This document shows positions 13,478 to 14,483 of a stretch of DNA of 14,483 nucleotides, piece by piece. Position 1 is the stretch's first letter, and every line of letters begins with the position of its first letter. The notes under the pieces are model-generated. The model was not told where the DNA came from. It saw nothing but the letters and a program-made list of their open reading frames with translations, and searched no databases. The DNA comes from Sphingomonas sp. UBA1000 (GTDB taxonomy: Bacteria; Pseudomonadota; Alphaproteobacteria; Sphingomonadales; Sphingomonadaceae): assembly GCA_002291855.1 (NCBI GenBank), contig DBAW01000133.1:11453-25935 (forward strand), read 5' to 3'. Made by a program: the position numbers and the translations under genes.

Positions 13478-14386
13478 ATGGACCAGACGACGCTCACCCA
13501 TCTCCAGCGGCTCGAGGCCGAAAGCATCCACATCATGCGCGAGGTGGTGGCCGAATGCGCGCGGCCGGTGTTCCTCTATTCGATCGGCAAGGACAGCTCG
13601 GTGATGCTGCACCTGGCGATGAAGGCCTTTTATCCGGCGCGGCCGCCCTTTCCGTTTCTGCACATCGCCAGTGGCTGGGATTTCGCCGCGATGATCGCCC
13701 ATCGCGACCGGATGGCGGCCGAACTGGGGATCGAGCTGATCGTCCACCACAATGACGCCGGGGCGGCCGCCGGGATCAACCCGTTCGACACCCCCACCCC
13801 CGTCTATACCCGCGCGATGCTGACCGAGGCGCTGACCACGGCCCTCGACGCCCATGGCTTTGACGCGGCGTTCGGCGGGGCGCGGCGCGACGAGGAAAAG
13901 GCCCGCGCCAAGGAACGGGTGTTCAGTTTCCGCGCCGCCGGCCATCGCTGGGACCCGCAGAACCAGCGGCCGGAGCTGTGGCGGCTCTACAATGCCCGCA
14001 AGGCCAGGGGCGAGACGATCCGCGTCTTCCCTTTGTCCAACTGGACCGAAATCGACATCTGGAATTACATCCGGCTGGAAAATGTGCCGCTGGTGCCGCT
14101 CTATCTCGCCGCACCCCGCCCGACCGTGGTGCGCGACGGCATGATCCTGATGGTCGATGACGCGCGCTTCCGCTTCCTGCCCGGCGAGACGGCGGTCGAA
14201 CGCACGATCCGGTTCCGCACGCTCGGCTGCTATCCGCTGACCGGCGCGCTCGAGAGCGAAGCCGACACGCTCGACGCGGTGATCCGCGAAACGCTGAGCG
14301 CGACCGGGTCCGAACGCCAGGGCCGCGCGGTCGACAAGGATGCCTCCGCCTCGATGGAGAAAAAGAAGCAGGAGGGCTATTTCTGA
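13478..14386 (+). CDS. cysD: Sulfate adenylyltransferase subunit 2 (CysD)
   Basis: This 302-residue PP-loop ATP pyrophosphatase-family subunit makes adenosine 5'-phosphosulfate from sulfate and ATP, together with the GTPase subunit CysN. The opening LTHLQRLEAESIHIMRE (6-22), the PP-loop YSIGKDSSVMLHLA (34-47), and the blocks GFDAAFGGARRDEEKARAKE, RWDPQNQRPELW and RVFPLSNWTEIDIWNYI are typical. So are RFRTLGCYPLTGA and the C-terminal SMEKKKQEGYF. Length equals that of E. coli CysD. Compared with E. coli from memory, HVDTGWKF is HIASGWDF (62-69) and the HGSAKHT stretch after NPF is replaced by TPTPVYT, so parts of the middle are divergent. ATG 13478 is chosen on homology; a TTG-initiated extension is possible but unlikely. 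The stop shares one base with the cysN start. Confidence 0.95.
   Translation: MDQTTLTHLQRLEAESIHIMREVVAECARPVFLYSIGKDSSVMLHLAMKAFYPARPPFPFLHIASGWDFAAMIAHRDRMAAELGIELIVHHNDAGAAAGINPFDTPTPVYTRAMLTEALTTALDAHGFDAAFGGARRDEEKARAKERVFSFRAAGHRWDPQNQRPELWRLYNARKARGETIRVFPLSNWTEIDIWNYIRLENVPLVPLYLAAPRPTVVRDGMILMVDDARFRFLPGETAVERTIRFRTLGCYPLTGALESEADTLDAVIRETLSATGSERQGRAVDKDASASMEKKKQEGYF
14370..14376 (+). promoter_or_regulatory. Ribosome-binding site of cysN inside cysD
   Basis: AGGAGGG lies within the last codons of cysD, 9 bases before the ATG at 14386. It is the strongest Shine-Dalgarno sequence of this operon and supports independent, coupled initiation of cysN. Confidence 0.7.
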
Positions 14387-14483
14387 TGACCGACACCAGC
14401 CTGCTGCGCTTCATCACCTGCGGCTCGGTCGACGACGGCAAATCGACGCTGATCGGCCGGCTGCTCCATGACACGCGCCAGAT
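14386..14483 (+). CDS. cysN: Sulfate adenylyltransferase subunit 1 (CysN or CysNC), N-terminal part only
   Basis: Thirty-two codons are visible before the window ends. They contain FITCGSVDDGKSTLIGRLL (9-27), the P-loop GxxxxGKST of translation-factor-type GTPases in the form characteristic of CysN. This subunit hydrolyses GTP to drive APS formation by CysD. The ATG overlaps the cysD stop by one base (TGATG). Whether an APS kinase domain (CysC) is fused to the C-terminus, as is common in alphaproteobacteria, cannot be seen. Confidence 0.95.
   Translation, partial: MTDTSLLRFITCGSVDDGKSTLIGRLLHDTRQ

Overview
The window is GC-rich and almost entirely coding, with short intergenic gaps and frequent 1- to 8-base start/stop overlaps. 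It looks like chromosomal DNA of an alphaproteobacterium, most likely a sphingomonad. This rests on gene content and protein style: purM-purN, a short PutA without a DNA-binding domain, the Anbu cluster and cysD-cysN. It is not based on any rRNA marker. No tRNA, rRNA, insertion sequence, CRISPR array or phage gene was seen.

Left part (1-5527): the last codons of purM overlap purN (purine synthesis). Convergent to these is a 993-residue bifunctional proline dehydrogenase/P5C dehydrogenase (putA, minus strand), which takes proline to glutamate. A 128-base divergent region carrying a helically phased direct repeat separates putA from a forward pair: a MaoC/HtdZ-like hydratase and a thiolase. These two fit acyl-CoA metabolism. 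The pair ends at a perfect 12-bp hairpin.

Middle (5670-8334): a YeeZ-like NAD(P)-binding epimerase-type protein runs into the 3' end of an oppositely oriented EamA/DMT transporter, with 91 bases of convergent coding overlap. The transporter is translationally coupled (GTGA) to an upstream PLP-dependent threonine-aldolase-family gene, so the two form a minus-strand operon.

Right-centre (8479-12422) is the most interesting part: a tight four-gene operon on the plus strand. It encodes a circularly permuted ATP-grasp protein (COG2308), an alpha-E protein (COG2307/DUF403), a transglutaminase-like cysteine enzyme (COG1305) and the proteasome-like Ntn-hydrolase Anbu (COG3484). All visible catalytic residues are present. 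The cluster is known from comparative genomics and has been predicted to make and trim an amide- or peptide-linked modification. Its substrate and physiological role are, as far as I know, unresolved.

Right end (12472-14483): an MpaB/DUF2236-type predicted heme oxygenase, then a 121-base gap with a ten-C run and a T6-ended hairpin candidate. After this come cysD and the start of cysN, the ATP sulfurylase of assimilatory sulfate reduction. The CysD has unusual substitutions in two normally well-conserved stretches.
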